A stretch of 64,000 nt of DNA, from the NCBI GenBank assembly GCA_946499835.1, contig CAMMTJ010000006.1:1-64000 (forward strand). The letters run 5' to 3'. Under the pieces are notes generated by a model, which saw nothing but the letters and a program-made list of their open reading frames with translations, made no database searches and was not told where the DNA came from. Origin of the DNA: an uncultured Bacillota bacterium. GTDB taxonomy: Bacteria > Bacillota > Clostridia > Christensenellales > UBA1242. Below, one piece after another: positions 15,219 through 25,000 of the stretch; within the stretch, counting starts at the first letter, position 1, and every line of letters starts with the position of its first letter. The position numbers and the translations under genes are program-made.

Positions 15219-15984
15219 ACTTCATAACTTCAATTTCTATGCCAAGTACGCCATACTTTTTTTGCTCTTCCTTTGAATAATATTGTCCCATGTCAGACGG
15301 GTCTGCGCTTTCACCTTTTTTGTAGCCCAAAACATCTTTGTCAAACGCTTTGTATAGAGATGTGAAATTATCAAATCTATGAAGTCCCTTCACTCTGCAC
15401 CAAAGTCTTTCCTCGGTGACCTTGTTTTGAAAAATTATTATATCCCCAACCTTAATCTTTTGTCTTTTCTCATCAAACAGACGCATTTCAATCTTTTTTT
15501 GACCACTTTTTATCATTTTGAAAGGACTATCATTCAAATTCATGAAATGCTTTTTGCATCCTTCTTGGTAAATATTTTGATTTTTGAACCATTTATACAT
15601 GCCATACATTTTGCTTGGCTCATTTTTGAAGCCACATTTTTGATAAAATCCAATATTTTCTGGCGTTGGAGTAAACTCGACCAAAAACTCATCCCTTTTA
15701 TTGACAAAATCTTGCACTTGCCTCATCAAATCTTCTATCAATTTTCGGCCAACACCCATTTTTTGGAATTGTGGCAAAACAATCACATCAGTCAAAACAC
15801 CATGTCTGCCAAAGTCTCCAACTATTCTTGCCATACCTATAACCTGATCATCTTGCTTTGCACATGAGATAAACATTGAATGCTTTAAGGCAATTTCAAT
15901 TTGCTTGTCATCAATCATCTTCCAACCGACTGCAATATGCAACTTTTGGTAATCATTTACGCTTATATTTCCAACAATTTCCAT
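15217..15984 (-). CDS. Fusion of a GNAT acetyltransferase and an ASCH domain
   Basis: The N-terminal half (about 1-135) is a GNAT N-acetyltransferase. The acetyl-CoA loop Q-K-M-G-V-G-R-K-L is present (VLPQFQKMGVGRKLIEDLM), and the C-terminal pattern is ENIGFYQKCGF. The C-terminal half (about 145-255) is an ASCH/PUA-like fold: MNLNDSPFKMIKSGQKKIEM, then RLFDEKRQKIKVGDIIIFQN. ASCH domains are thought to bind RNA or modified nucleosides. The fused protein might acetylate an RNA-bound or nucleoside substrate, which is inference. The ATG at 15982-15984 has GGAGGG just upstream and is preferred over an ATG 12 bases earlier that lacks one. The gene stands alone. Confidence 0.85.
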   Translation of the reverse strand: MEIVGNISVNDYQKLHIAVGWKMIDDKQIEIALKHSMFISCAKQDDQVIGMARIVGDFGRHGVLTDVIVLPQFQKMGVGRKLIEDLMRQVQDFVNKRDEFLVEFTPTPENIGFYQKCGFKNEPSKMYGMYKWFKNQNIYQEGCKKHFMNLNDSPFKMIKSGQKKIEMRLFDEKRQKIKVGDIIIFQNKVTEERLWCRVKGLHRFDNFTSLYKAFDKDVLGYKKGESADPSDMGQYYSKEEQKKYGVLGIEIEVMK

Positions 15985-16099
15985 ATATCCCTCCATGATG
16001 GAATTATATCACAAAAATGCGCATATCTAAAACTACTTTTTGCGATTTTTATATTGAAAAAATTTGGCTCTTGTGTTAAACTAAATTAAGGAAAATATT

Positions 16100-16822
16100 A
16101 TGAGCGAAGAAGAAAAAAGAGATTATATTAAAAAACTTGAAATCACAAAAAATATTATTGTAACACAACACACATCTGTCAACCCTGAAGTTTCTCAAAA
16201 CATTTTTGGTCAAATTGTGTGTCTTTTTAATTACAATCAGTTGCCTCAAATTGTCTCTGATGAAGAATTTGAAAAAATACAATCAAAGAAATATTATCGA
16301 GGAGCCAAAGCATTCGCATACACTGCAACTCTCCTCACTGGCAAAAAATATCATTATGGAAGTGGGCTTATAAATGGAATTTTTGCCAGCGACAACTATG
16401 CCACTGCCTACAATTACACAAGAGACATATCTTATAGAACAAATGCAGATAAAATCCTAAACTTTAAGATTACACCAAAAATTGGCATAACCTATAAAAA
16501 ACTCAACAGTTTATTTTGTCATATATATGAGAACACACCAGAAGAAATAAGTCCAGAAATAAAGGAAAAAGTTGATATCATCAAAGAATTTCATGAAACT
16601 TTACCGCAAAAAGAACAAAAAAAGGTATATAATTGTTTTTTAAGAGATATGTCAAAACTTGCTGTCATACTTGGTTACGACTTTGTGTTGGATGAATGGC
16701 TGGATGGAAATATAAATAATATATCTATTTTGAATAGATCAATCATAAACACAACTCAATCAGAAGTAGATAAATTTTTGAGTCACACAGAAAGTTGGTA
16801 TAAAGACCCAAATATGGAATAA
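16100..16822 (+). CDS. Putative ADP-ribosyltransferase-like protein
   Basis: The 240-residue soluble protein is not clearly assignable, but several short patterns fit ADP-ribosyltransferase folds found in phage head-protein C-termini and toxins. YYRG (R67) stands where the NAD-binding arginine is expected. G-x-G-x-x-x-G-I-F-A-S (about 87-97), followed by an ATAYNY helix, resembles the STS-like motif. LGYDFV (191-196) and ILNRS (210-214) resemble the late G-Y-D and N-R-S/T elements. A catalytic glutamate is not certain. AAGGAAAA lies upstream of the ATG. There is no signal peptide, so it would act inside the cell, or reach elsewhere by an unseen route. No immunity gene is recognised nearby. 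Treat the family as a hypothesis. Confidence 0.5.
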   Translation: MSEEEKRDYIKKLEITKNIIVTQHTSVNPEVSQNIFGQIVCLFNYNQLPQIVSDEEFEKIQSKKYYRGAKAFAYTATLLTGKKYHYGSGLINGIFASDNYATAYNYTRDISYRTNADKILNFKITPKIGITYKKLNSLFCHIYENTPEEISPEIKEKVDIIKEFHETLPQKEQKKVYNCFLRDMSKLAVILGYDFVLDEWLDGNINNISILNRSIINTTQSEVDKFLSHTESWYKDPNME

Positions 16823-16839
16823 AAGTTGATAAATAAATA

Positions 16840-16868
16840 TTGACAGACAAAACTTTTTGAGATATAAT
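16840..16868 (+). promoter_or_regulatory. Consensus sigma-A promoter
   Basis: TTGACA (16840-16845), 17-bp spacer, TATAAT (16863-16868), ahead of the hypothetical gene at 16894. Both hexamers are perfect. Confidence 0.85.
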
Positions 16869-16893
16869 TTTATTGAATTTAAGGAGACCGCAA

Positions 16894-17433
16894 ATGAAAA
16901 CTATTTTGAAGAAAAAACATGATTACAGCAACCTTCCACTGGATGGAATTTTTGAAATACATGAAAAATGGCAAGGAGACGACGACTTCATTTCTTGCAC
17001 AACACTTATGCTTGAAGAAGGCCCTCGCTCTGTCACTCGAACAACTGGAAGCAAGATTGTTTGCATCAACAAAAATGGCTATGTTGATTGCGTAAGATAT
17101 TATAATGATGGAGAAGAGTGCGAAGTTTATATGGACCTTTTGGAAAATGTCCATGAAGAAAAGGAAGCGCTCAACAAGTCACTTATCGCCTTTTATAAAG
17201 GCAAAATCCCATTTGCAAAAATTGATGCATCACTTTTCGGAGACAAAACAGAACAAAAACTTATCACATTCGCAGAAAATATGTCTGCAAAGGCAATCTT
17301 TGAAAAATATACAAACAAACCTTTGAAAGAAAAACAACTCAAAAAGATTGAAAAGAAGATTGATAAGGCTTTGCACTATATTCAAGATGTTGCATCACAA
17401 AAACAAAAAGAACTTCAAAATGCAAATATTTAA
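16894..17433 (+). CDS. Hypothetical protein, 179 residues
   Basis: The ATG at 16894 has AAGGAG nine bases upstream and lies behind a perfect promoter, so the gene should be well expressed. The N-terminal 90 residues look beta-rich, with several conserved-looking charged turns (IFEIHEKWQGDDDFISC). The C-terminal part is helical and lysine-rich (KEKQLKKIEKKIDKALHYIQ) and may form a coiled coil. No signal, membrane segment or known catalytic motif is visible, and I do not recognise the family. It is monocistronic, closed by a strong terminator, and lies between the ADP-ribosyltransferase-like gene and the flavodoxin operon. Confidence 0.75.
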   Translation: MKTILKKKHDYSNLPLDGIFEIHEKWQGDDDFISCTTLMLEEGPRSVTRTTGSKIVCINKNGYVDCVRYYNDGEECEVYMDLLENVHEEKEALNKSLIAFYKGKIPFAKIDASLFGDKTEQKLITFAENMSAKAIFEKYTNKPLKEKQLKKIEKKIDKALHYIQDVASQKQKELQNANI

Positions 17434-17442
17434 TAAATTGAC

Positions 17443-17472
17443 AAAAAAACGAGGCAAAAGCCTCGTTTTTTT
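17443..17472. terminator. Bidirectional terminator
   Basis: Stem ACGAGGC / GCCTCGT with loop AAAA and A- and T-runs on both sides. It serves the hypothetical gene on the plus strand and the flavodoxin gene on the minus strand. Confidence 0.85.
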
Positions 17473-17493
17473 CTTATCAATAATTTATTCTTT

Positions 17494-17970
17494 TCAAATA
17501 TCCAAATTTGCAATCCAAGATTTAATCTCATTTGCAGAGGTAAAATTCAAAACCTTTCCGTCCAAAATCTTGGCTGTTTTTGCTAGCACTTTTTTTAAGT
17601 CATCAACAGTTTTTCCAAGTCCACTTCCGCCAGATGTCGCAAACAGAACAATCTTTTTGCCAGAAAAATCATAACTTTCAAAAAAAGTGTCTATTATGTT
17701 TGGCTCTTTATACCACCAAATTGGAAAACCAATAAAAACTGTGTCATATCTATCAAAATTTTTTACTTTTTCATCAATCTCAGGACGAAATGATGGATTG
17801 TCGCACTCTTTTGTTGTTCTTGAATTTTTGTCACGCCAATTCAGATCAGATGATGTGTATTTTTCTTTTGGTTTTATTTCAAACAAATCAGCATTCAATA
17901 TTTGTGCGATTTTTTCAGCCACATTTGCAGTTGTGCCTGTTGCACTAAAATATGCGACAAGTTTTTTCAT
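17494..17970 (-). CDS. Flavodoxin-like protein
   Basis: A 158-residue flavodoxin-fold protein expected to bind FMN and carry or use low-potential electrons. The phosphate-binding loop is at the N-terminus (AYFSATGTTANVAEKIA). The aromatic isoalloxazine loop follows as FIGFPIWWYKEPN, and the third flavin loop is ATSGGSGLGKT. This set matches the flavodoxin_4 type of flavin reductase or electron carrier. AGGAGGG lies before the ATG. It starts 17 bp past the alcohol dehydrogenase stop and is probably the last gene of that operon, so it may supply or take electrons in alcohol or aldehyde metabolism, which is inference. Confidence 0.88.
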   Translation of the reverse strand: MKKLVAYFSATGTTANVAEKIAQILNADLFEIKPKEKYTSSDLNWRDKNSRTTKECDNPSFRPEIDEKVKNFDRYDTVFIGFPIWWYKEPNIIDTFFESYDFSGKKIVLFATSGGSGLGKTVDDLKKVLAKTAKILDGKVLNFTSANEIKSWIANLDI

Positions 17971-17986
17971 GAAACCCTCCTTTTTT

Positions 17987-19153
17987 TTACAAACTTGCTT
18001 TCAAAATTTCTTTGATTTCTTTTTGAGTAAGCACTTTGTATCCACCTTTCATGACAAGTGTGCTTTTTGCAATAGCGTTGATCATTTTTTCATTTGCGCC
18101 AAGATCAGAAATGTTCATCACAAGTCCAATCTTCTTCATCCATTTTTCCATACGATCAAGCCCTTCATTTGCAATTTCTTCATCACTCTTGCGTCCAGCA
18201 CTTACCCCCCAAACATTGATTGCATATCTCTTGAACTTTTCAACGCCGTAAGGCAAAATGTGGTGATAATATGGCATTGAAACGGCAGAAAGCGTCATGC
18301 CATGAGTTGCATCTGTGTGTGCACCAACCGCTTGACCAAGCATATGAACTTCCCAGTCAGTTGTTTTGCCTTTTGCAACAAAGGTGTTAAGAGCCCAAGT
18401 TGCCAGCCACATAATATTGCTTCGTGCTTCATAATCTTTTGGATTTTTCACAGCAACAAGCGCACTGCCAATAAGTGAACGAAGCATACCTTCCATTATG
18501 TAATCGGAAGCATTGTCATCATTGCCAGAAAAATATTGTTCCAGAATGTGTGACATAATGTCATAAATACCAGCCACCATTTGATATTTTGGAAGTGTCA
18601 TTGAAAATTCAGGGTTAAGAATTGAAAACTTTGGAAAAACTTCCTCTCCAAAAACGTGTCCAATCTTTAATTTTTGAGCATGGTTTGTGATAACTGCTCC
18701 GCCATTCATTTCACTTCCTGTTCCAACCATTGTAAGCACACAGCCAACAGGAATAATTTTGCAAGAAGGTTCTTCAAAACGGATATAGTATTTTTCCCAT
18801 GGATCTTCCTTGCAATTTACTGAAATTGAAAGTGCCTTGGCATAATCACAGCAAGAACCTCCGCCCACAGCAAGAATAAAGTCAGCCTTTGCCTTTTTTG
18901 CCCTTGCAATACCTTCATAAAGTTTTTCTGTCGTAGGGTTTGGCATAACGCCACCATCTTCAAAAATATTTTTGCCATTTTCTTTCAAAATTTTTACCAC
19001 TTTGTCATAAATACCATTTTTCTTTATCGAACCGCCACCATAAACAAGCAAGACATTTTTGCCATACTTTGGCAATTCTTCTTTTAAGCCATTAAGCGCA
19101 TCTTTTCCAAAATACAATTTTGTTGGATTACAATATGTGAAATTTCCTAACAT
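17987..19153 (-). CDS. Iron-containing alcohol dehydrogenase (butanol dehydrogenase type)
   Basis: Group III iron-dependent alcohol dehydrogenase that interconverts aldehydes and alcohols with NAD(P)H. The N-terminus NFTYCNPTKLYFG is typical of the YugJ/BdhA subgroup. The nucleotide-binding GGGSCCDYAKA is present. The metal ligands appear in AGIYDIMSHILEQ (Asp, His) and in the later histidines of ATHGMTLSAV and MPYYHHILPYG. The longest frame adds 16 residues, but the ATG at 19151-19153 has AAGGAGA upstream and matches the family start, giving 388 residues. It lies between the aldehyde dehydrogenase and flavodoxin genes. With the aldehyde dehydrogenase it would allow acid-aldehyde-alcohol conversion. 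Confidence 0.92.
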   Translation of the reverse strand: MLGNFTYCNPTKLYFGKDALNGLKEELPKYGKNVLLVYGGGSIKKNGIYDKVVKILKENGKNIFEDGGVMPNPTTEKLYEGIARAKKAKADFILAVGGGSCCDYAKALSISVNCKEDPWEKYYIRFEEPSCKIIPVGCVLTMVGTGSEMNGGAVITNHAQKLKIGHVFGEEVFPKFSILNPEFSMTLPKYQMVAGIYDIMSHILEQYFSGNDDNASDYIMEGMLRSLIGSALVAVKNPKDYEARSNIMWLATWALNTFVAKGKTTDWEVHMLGQAVGAHTDATHGMTLSAVSMPYYHHILPYGVEKFKRYAINVWGVSAGRKSDEEIANEGLDRMEKWMKKIGLVMNISDLGANEKMINAIAKSTLVMKGGYKVLTQKEIKEILKASL

Positions 19154-19188
19154 AACTTTCTCCTTTTTAGTTATTTTTATTTTTTGCA

Positions 19189-19215
19189 AAAAAGACTGCA
19201 AAAAACAGTCTTTTT
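19189..19215 (-). terminator. Hairpin between aldehyde and alcohol dehydrogenase genes
   Basis: Stem AAAGACTG / CAGTCTTT with an A/T-rich loop; on the minus strand a T-run follows. It overlaps the aldehyde dehydrogenase stop. As the next gene starts only 61 bp later, it may give partial termination or protect the upstream message. Confidence 0.6.
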
Positions 19216-20650
19216 ATTTCAAAATATTCTTAAAAGTGATGGTTTTTGTCTTTGTCACTTGGTCAAAAGTGCTCATAACGCCTTCTGTGCCAATTCCAGA
19301 GAATTTGTAGCCGCCGAAAGGCATCTCAAAACTTCTGTGGAAACTTGCACCATTGATGACCACACCGCCACATTCAAGCCCATTTGCAAACTTGAATGCT
19401 TTTTTCATATCTTTTGTGAAGATGCACCCGCAAAGTCCAAAGTTTGAAGCATTTGCAATTTCAAGTGCTTCATCTTCTGACTCACAAGGTATAATGCTCA
19501 CAACAGGTGCAAAGATTTCTTCATCAAGTGCAACTTGTGCCGTTCTTGGAATATTTGTGATAACTGTTGGTGTCAATACTGCACCTTCTGCTGTGCCACC
19601 ATACAATATTTTTCCACCTTCTTCGACAACTTGTTTGATTTGCTCAAAAGCCTTGTCGCAAGCCTCTTGATTGATAAGTGCACCTATTTCAGTTTTCTTG
19701 TCAAGTGGGTTTCCAACAACAAGTTTCTTTATTCTTGCAACAACTTTCTCTTCAAACTCTTTCAAAACGCCCTTTTGCACAATAAATCTCTTGCTTGCAC
19801 AGCACACTTGTCCTGTGTTATACATTCTTCCCCAAACAACCTCTTCAACAGCGAGGTCAATGTCGGCATCGTTAAGCACAATGAAAGCATCATTTCCACC
19901 GAGTTCAAGTGCAACATGAGCAAAGTGAGACGCTCCATTGAGATAAGTTGTCTTGCCAACAGGTGTTGAACCTGTGAAAGTTATGCCATGCACATCAGGA
20001 TGTTTTGCAAGTGCGTTTCCAATAACTGAGCCTGAACCTGTCACAATTTGAACTACACCATTAGGCAGTCCTGCCTCATGCATCAAGCGCACAAGTTTGA
20101 CGAGTGTGAGTGGGTTTTGTGATGGTGGTTTAACCACAATTGTGTTTCCTGCAAGAATGGCTGGTGCAACCTTTTGATCGAAGAGATCGCAAGGGAAATT
20201 GAAAGGTATGATTGCAACCATAACGCCAAGAGGTTCTCTTTGCGTGTATTGCAATGTATTTTCCTGTCCTGCCTCTGTTCCGTAAGGTATAACATTTCCA
20301 TAGAGATGTTTTGCCTTTTCAATAAATGCCTCAAAAGAGATCCTTATATTTGCGATCTCAGCATAAGCCTGTGTGATAGGCTTTCCTGTTTCTTTTGAAA
20401 GTGTTTTTGCAAGATCATCTTTGTTTGCATCGACAAGATCCAAAAATCTTTTCAAAATTGTGCCCTTTTCATGCACAGGAACTTTTGCCCATGCAGGTTG
20501 TGCCTTCTTTGCATAAGCAACCGCTTTGCCCACATCTTTTTCAGTTGAGCGAGGCACGGTATCAACCACACGTTTTGTGTAAGGGTTGACAATATTCATT
20601 GTCTTTTTGTCGCTTGAAGCGACTTCTTTTCCATTGATAATGTTAAGCAT
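19214..20650 (-). CDS. NAD(P)-dependent aldehyde dehydrogenase
   Basis: A 478-residue ALDH-superfamily enzyme that oxidises an aldehyde to the acid. Seen in order: VVKPPSQNPL, FTGSTPVGK (coenzyme-binding turn), LELGGNDA with the general-base glutamate, and GQVCCASKRF with the nucleophilic cysteine near residue 280. The late EEIFAPV motif is also present. The overall pattern is closest to succinate-semialdehyde or lactaldehyde-type enzymes; the real substrate is not readable. It is not a CoA-acylating type by motif. AAGGAGGGG lies before the ATG. It begins 12 bp after the FIST gene stop, so the pair is certainly co-transcribed. Confidence 0.93.
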   Translation of the reverse strand: MLNIINGKEVASSDKKTMNIVNPYTKRVVDTVPRSTEKDVGKAVAYAKKAQPAWAKVPVHEKGTILKRFLDLVDANKDDLAKTLSKETGKPITQAYAEIANIRISFEAFIEKAKHLYGNVIPYGTEAGQENTLQYTQREPLGVMVAIIPFNFPCDLFDQKVAPAILAGNTIVVKPPSQNPLTLVKLVRLMHEAGLPNGVVQIVTGSGSVIGNALAKHPDVHGITFTGSTPVGKTTYLNGASHFAHVALELGGNDAFIVLNDADIDLAVEEVVWGRMYNTGQVCCASKRFIVQKGVLKEFEEKVVARIKKLVVGNPLDKKTEIGALINQEACDKAFEQIKQVVEEGGKILYGGTAEGAVLTPTVITNIPRTAQVALDEEIFAPVVSIIPCESEDEALEIANASNFGLCGCIFTKDMKKAFKFANGLECGGVVINGASFHRSFEMPFGGYKFSGIGTEGVMSTFDQVTKTKTITFKNILK

Positions 20651-20661
20651 TTTCCCCTCCT

Positions 20662-21831
20662 TTATTTTGTGAATGCAGTGAATGAAAGCATAAGCCCGCC
20701 AGTAGTATTGCGTCCGTCATCAACATAACCATATTCACCGAAAGTAAACTCCATGATAAATGGTTTGTCGCCAACATTTTTCTTGATTTGTTTGTAAACT
20801 TCATCAATTCTTGCATCAATGCTAGCCCTTCTTCCACCACAGTGAACAAGGTGATAGCATATAACTTCCTTCTTCACTCTTTCATTGAGTTTTTTGAGCG
20901 TTTCGCCAACAGATGAGATGAGTTCGTCAACTGATGCTTCCATGCGAATAACTGCTGTTCCCTCGGCAAGATTTGCACCAATATTCATTGAATAGTCATC
21001 ATTTGCAAACATTGGGTGTCTGATTGCAACAAGGTCACCAAGTCTATCTTTAACTCCAAGCGGACTGATTATAGTTGCAGAGAGAAGTTTGTCGCCCATA
21101 ATTTCGCTAGGTTTCATCCCTCTCCATTTTGCATATTTCTTGACAGCAGGCACGCCATCGATTTCAACGAGAGTTCTCACGCCTTTCACTTTTGTGATAA
21201 TTCCCATATCACCTGTTTCACGATATGCACCAGTAAATTCATTGACAACATGTCCATTGAAGTAGATAAGAGCAACTGCCACACCCTCTCCTGTCACTTT
21301 GTTGTCAAGGAAAAGGCTCCAATTTCCAGTTATGGTGTTGTCAGCGGTTGATCCACCAAAAAGTGGAACTCTTCCAACAACCTCATTTGCCCCTTTAAGG
21401 AAAAACTCTTCCTCAGTTGGACTTGCACTCATATACATAATATCTGGCTGATCATTGTAAGGCATTTTTGTCATAGCACGTGCTTTTTTGGTGGCAGCAA
21501 GACCTGCCTCACGTGCGGTTGGAAAACTTTTTCTGTCAGCAAAGCCAACTCCAACGACCATATCACGATCAACGAGCACCATAATTCCAACAAAAGGCTT
21601 GTCACCGCCTATGTAACCCTCTGGCATAATCACGCCTGTGAAACTGGTGTTGCCAATAACTGGGCAGTCATAAACTTCTTTTATGCCTTTGAGCACTTCT
21701 TTGACATTATAGTCACAACTCATATAAGCAAAGACAAGTTTTGCATCCTTTGCCTTTCCCGCCATTTTAGCGGCTTCTCTGCCCGCCTCTCTGGCATTTT
21801 GTTTTGTGCTAAATCCTGTTAATGCTTTCAT
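20662..21831 (-). CDS. FIST-domain sensor protein
   Basis: The 389-residue protein contains a FIST N-terminal domain (about 1-210) and a FIST C-terminal domain (about 220-385). Typical stretches are LVFAYMSCDYN, CPVIGNTSFTGVIMPEGYIG, RVPLFGGSTADN and GGRRASIDARIDE. FIST domains are small-ligand sensors usually fused to or working with signalling proteins. Here the protein stands alone and heads an operon with aldehyde and alcohol dehydrogenases. The longest frame starts at 21882; the ATG at 21829-21831 has GGAGGGAGG upstream and is chosen. There is no membrane segment. A ligand related to aldehyde metabolism is a reasonable guess, not shown by the sequence. A TGTCGAA Spo0A-box match lies 141 bp upstream. 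Confidence 0.85.
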   Translation of the reverse strand: MKALTGFSTKQNAREAGREAAKMAGKAKDAKLVFAYMSCDYNVKEVLKGIKEVYDCPVIGNTSFTGVIMPEGYIGGDKPFVGIMVLVDRDMVVGVGFADRKSFPTAREAGLAATKKARAMTKMPYNDQPDIMYMSASPTEEEFFLKGANEVVGRVPLFGGSTADNTITGNWSLFLDNKVTGEGVAVALIYFNGHVVNEFTGAYRETGDMGIITKVKGVRTLVEIDGVPAVKKYAKWRGMKPSEIMGDKLLSATIISPLGVKDRLGDLVAIRHPMFANDDYSMNIGANLAEGTAVIRMEASVDELISSVGETLKKLNERVKKEVICYHLVHCGGRRASIDARIDEVYKQIKKNVGDKPFIMEFTFGEYGYVDDGRNTTGGLMLSFTAFTK

Positions 21832-21982
21832 AACCTCCCTCCTTTTATTCAAGCATAGATTTATCGTAGCCACAAACATCAAGCCCTTTTTACAACTTAA
21901 TTATAAATATTTTGCAAAAATTTGTCATGCGATTTTACAGCAAAACAAAAATTTTTATCATCCTGACAACTTTCGACAATTC

Positions 21983-22015
21983 AAAAAAAAACTAGGAGTG
22001 ATCCTAGTTTTTTTT
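21983..22015 (-). terminator. Terminator of the mosaic surface protein gene
   Basis: Stem ACTAGGA / TCCTAGT with loop GTGA and a T-run on the minus strand, directly after the stop at 22014. Confidence 0.85.
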
Positions 22016-25000
22016 ATGCAAATAGTCTCATACATTCTTCTTGCGAAGGCTCATTACCTGCACCATACATTGCTGTCAGGTCAATAAGCAATACATCATC
22101 AACCCAAAGTTCGCCTGCAACATTGTTGTTGTTAAAGTCAAGCCTAAATATCTGCGAACCACTAAATCCAACCCTATCAAATCTCCATCCATACATGTTC
22201 CACTTCCCTGCCTCACCAAGTGGGCTCTTTCCAATGGTAGGCTCTGCAGATTGCCAGTATGCCTGTATTTCTCCCATTTGAACTTCTTGATATGCATACA
22301 TTCTTACAAAATATATATGTGTTGGATCAATTGGATAAGTAGTTAGCGTTCTATTAAGTGATTCTGCAACACCCTCTTTTCCAATAAATTTCCATGAGTA
22401 ATTCCCACTTCTAACATGAGTGCTGTCTTTGTAATTTTCGTTGCTAGTAAATATCCCCCAATCATTGTATTCAAAACTTGGATCAGAGAGAATATTTCTA
22501 TCTTCTAGCCACACTCTAAGCATTTCATCCCCACCTGAGTAGCCGGCGAGATAGAAAAGTTCCTTTTGAATTGGATTGTTGTCATTTACTCCTGACACGA
22601 TTGTCCAACTTTCCTTAAATGAAGATAGGCTTGTATATTTCTTGACTGGCGCATTTCCGTTTGCAATAATGTATGAGTTTGTCACTATCGGACTTATTCC
22701 ACCACCAGTAAAACTTGTCATTGACAGTGCTGTGCCAGAACTGTTTTTGAAATTGCCAATGAAATAACAATTTGTTATTCCAAAACTATTCACAAGTCTT
22801 CCGAACAGTCCGTTGTTGTCCGTTGCAGAACTTGCAATCACATCTGCGTTGACTGCACAATCTGTGGCACTTGCCGAAGAACCTGCCACATACCCAACAA
22901 GTCCACCAACATAATTGTTTCCTTTAATTGTGCCTTCAACTTGATTTGAAGACATAATTGCAGTTTGAAGATATCCAACAAGACCACCAACATAATTGAT
23001 ACCCGTGATATCACCAAAACTTGTATTGCCTGTCATTGTGCCAGAGTAAAAATATCCTGCAATGCCAGCGGCGGAATCTTTTCCACCTATTATGCTCACA
23101 TTGCCCATATTGGAGTTGTTGGTTATGTTTGCAATATCTCGCGCAGAACCAATAATTCCTCCCACATCTTGCATTCCTTGGATTTGTCCAAAATTTGCAT
23201 TTTGGTCAAGAGTAAGACAAGCAGTTGTCGAACTTGTATTGTCAAAGCAACCAACAATACCACCAACATATGTGCCACTATTTACCACAACATCTCCGTA
23301 ATTGTTGCATCGAGAAATCACTATCTTGCCAATGCCATCTTCATTTTCAACATTTCCAACAATTCCACCAATATCTTCTTGAAGACTGCCAACTGAAACA
23401 TCGCTATCACAATTTATCACTTCAACTATGCCTCTTTCTCTTGTCTCAATCTTTCCGATAAGCCCACCTACGGCATCATCACCATAAGTTTTTCCGTTTA
23501 CAGAGCAATTTTCAATTATGACTGTCTCGTTGTCATAAATAGAAAGCACCCAACCAGCAAGGCCACCAACACAGTCACCACCTCGAACATCAACATTTTC
23601 AAGGGTTACATTTCTTATCTCTGTGGTGTTTCTTACCAAGACCATACCAAACAAACCTTGTGCAAGATACAAACTGCCAGACCCTTTTGGTGTGTGAAGA
23701 CCAGAAATTGTGTAACCATTTCCGTCATATATACCACTAAAATAACAATAAACACTTGAACCTGACCTGTTTATTTCCACCCCAATTGGTTGCCAGTTGT
23801 ATTTTGTTAAATCAATATCAGCAGTTTGTTTGAAATATTGATTATCAAAAGTAGAAAAGCCGTCATAAACCCGTTTTGACAGATATGCCAGATTTTCTGC
23901 ACTGGCTATTATGTATGGATCTGCCTCTGTCCCTGACCCTGAGAAAGGTGTTGTGTGGTTGAGCCAAGTTTCCTCCCAAAGAGCAAACAAGGTGACATCG
24001 CTTGTGCCATAAGTGTATACAAATGGACTTGTTGCAACCCCTGTCGTAGATGACAAGCCTGTTGCATCAAATGAACATAAATATGCTATGTCCAAATTGA
24101 CTGGTTTTGATGCCGAGCCTGCATTCCCTTGAATATACCAAAAACCAATCGTACTAAAACTACCAGTTGAGCCACAATTCCAGCGCATAACATATGTCTG
24201 CCAGTTGCCAGTCCCTTGATTTGATGTTATCCATGTCCTTGTCGCACCATCACCAGAAGCGTTGTATGCTGGCTCTAATGTGTAGCCAACTGGAACTTTT
24301 GCATAAATCATTGTGTAGAAAACTTTGTTTGCACTTGTGCTTATCGATTGCACAAGACCATTTCCCCATGTGCAAGAACCAGTATATGTCACTCTCAACA
24401 CCCGTCCACCACTTATCCAGTTGCTCAGTCCTGCACTTGACGCAGAGATAAGTGTGTGAGTGACTGATTTATCACCTGAATTGTTATACATTCCAACATT
24501 GTTGTTGCTGGTAGTGAACAACGGATCTGTGCTTGCCGAACACACCTTTCCAAAGGTTGACAGACTGCCATTTCCACCACTTATCGCCCAGCCTGCAAAG
24601 TTGTAGCCATACCTTGTTGGCGCAGCGATCGTTGTGGTTTGTGTGTATAACCCACTCACCGTCTGATTTCCTGTTTTGCCATTGTATGTCCCACCGTTTG
24701 GATTGACAGTTAAGGTGTAGGAGTTGGTCACAAAATATAGATTGATATTTATCTGTTGTGCCGGCGTTGTGACAATAATATGACTTTTGCTACTTCCACT
24801 CTGTTCATAACCTGACGGTGATACAGTATATGAAGAATATGAATAGCCACTGCCAATTTTGATATCATAAACCTCAACCTTGCTGTTGTATGGAATATCT
24901 CCATAATAAAAATCTGTAAGTCCTGTGCCTTTAACCACACCATCAACTTTAACTGAAAAACTTAAACCATATGGTATTGCACTATCATTTGCTCCACCAT

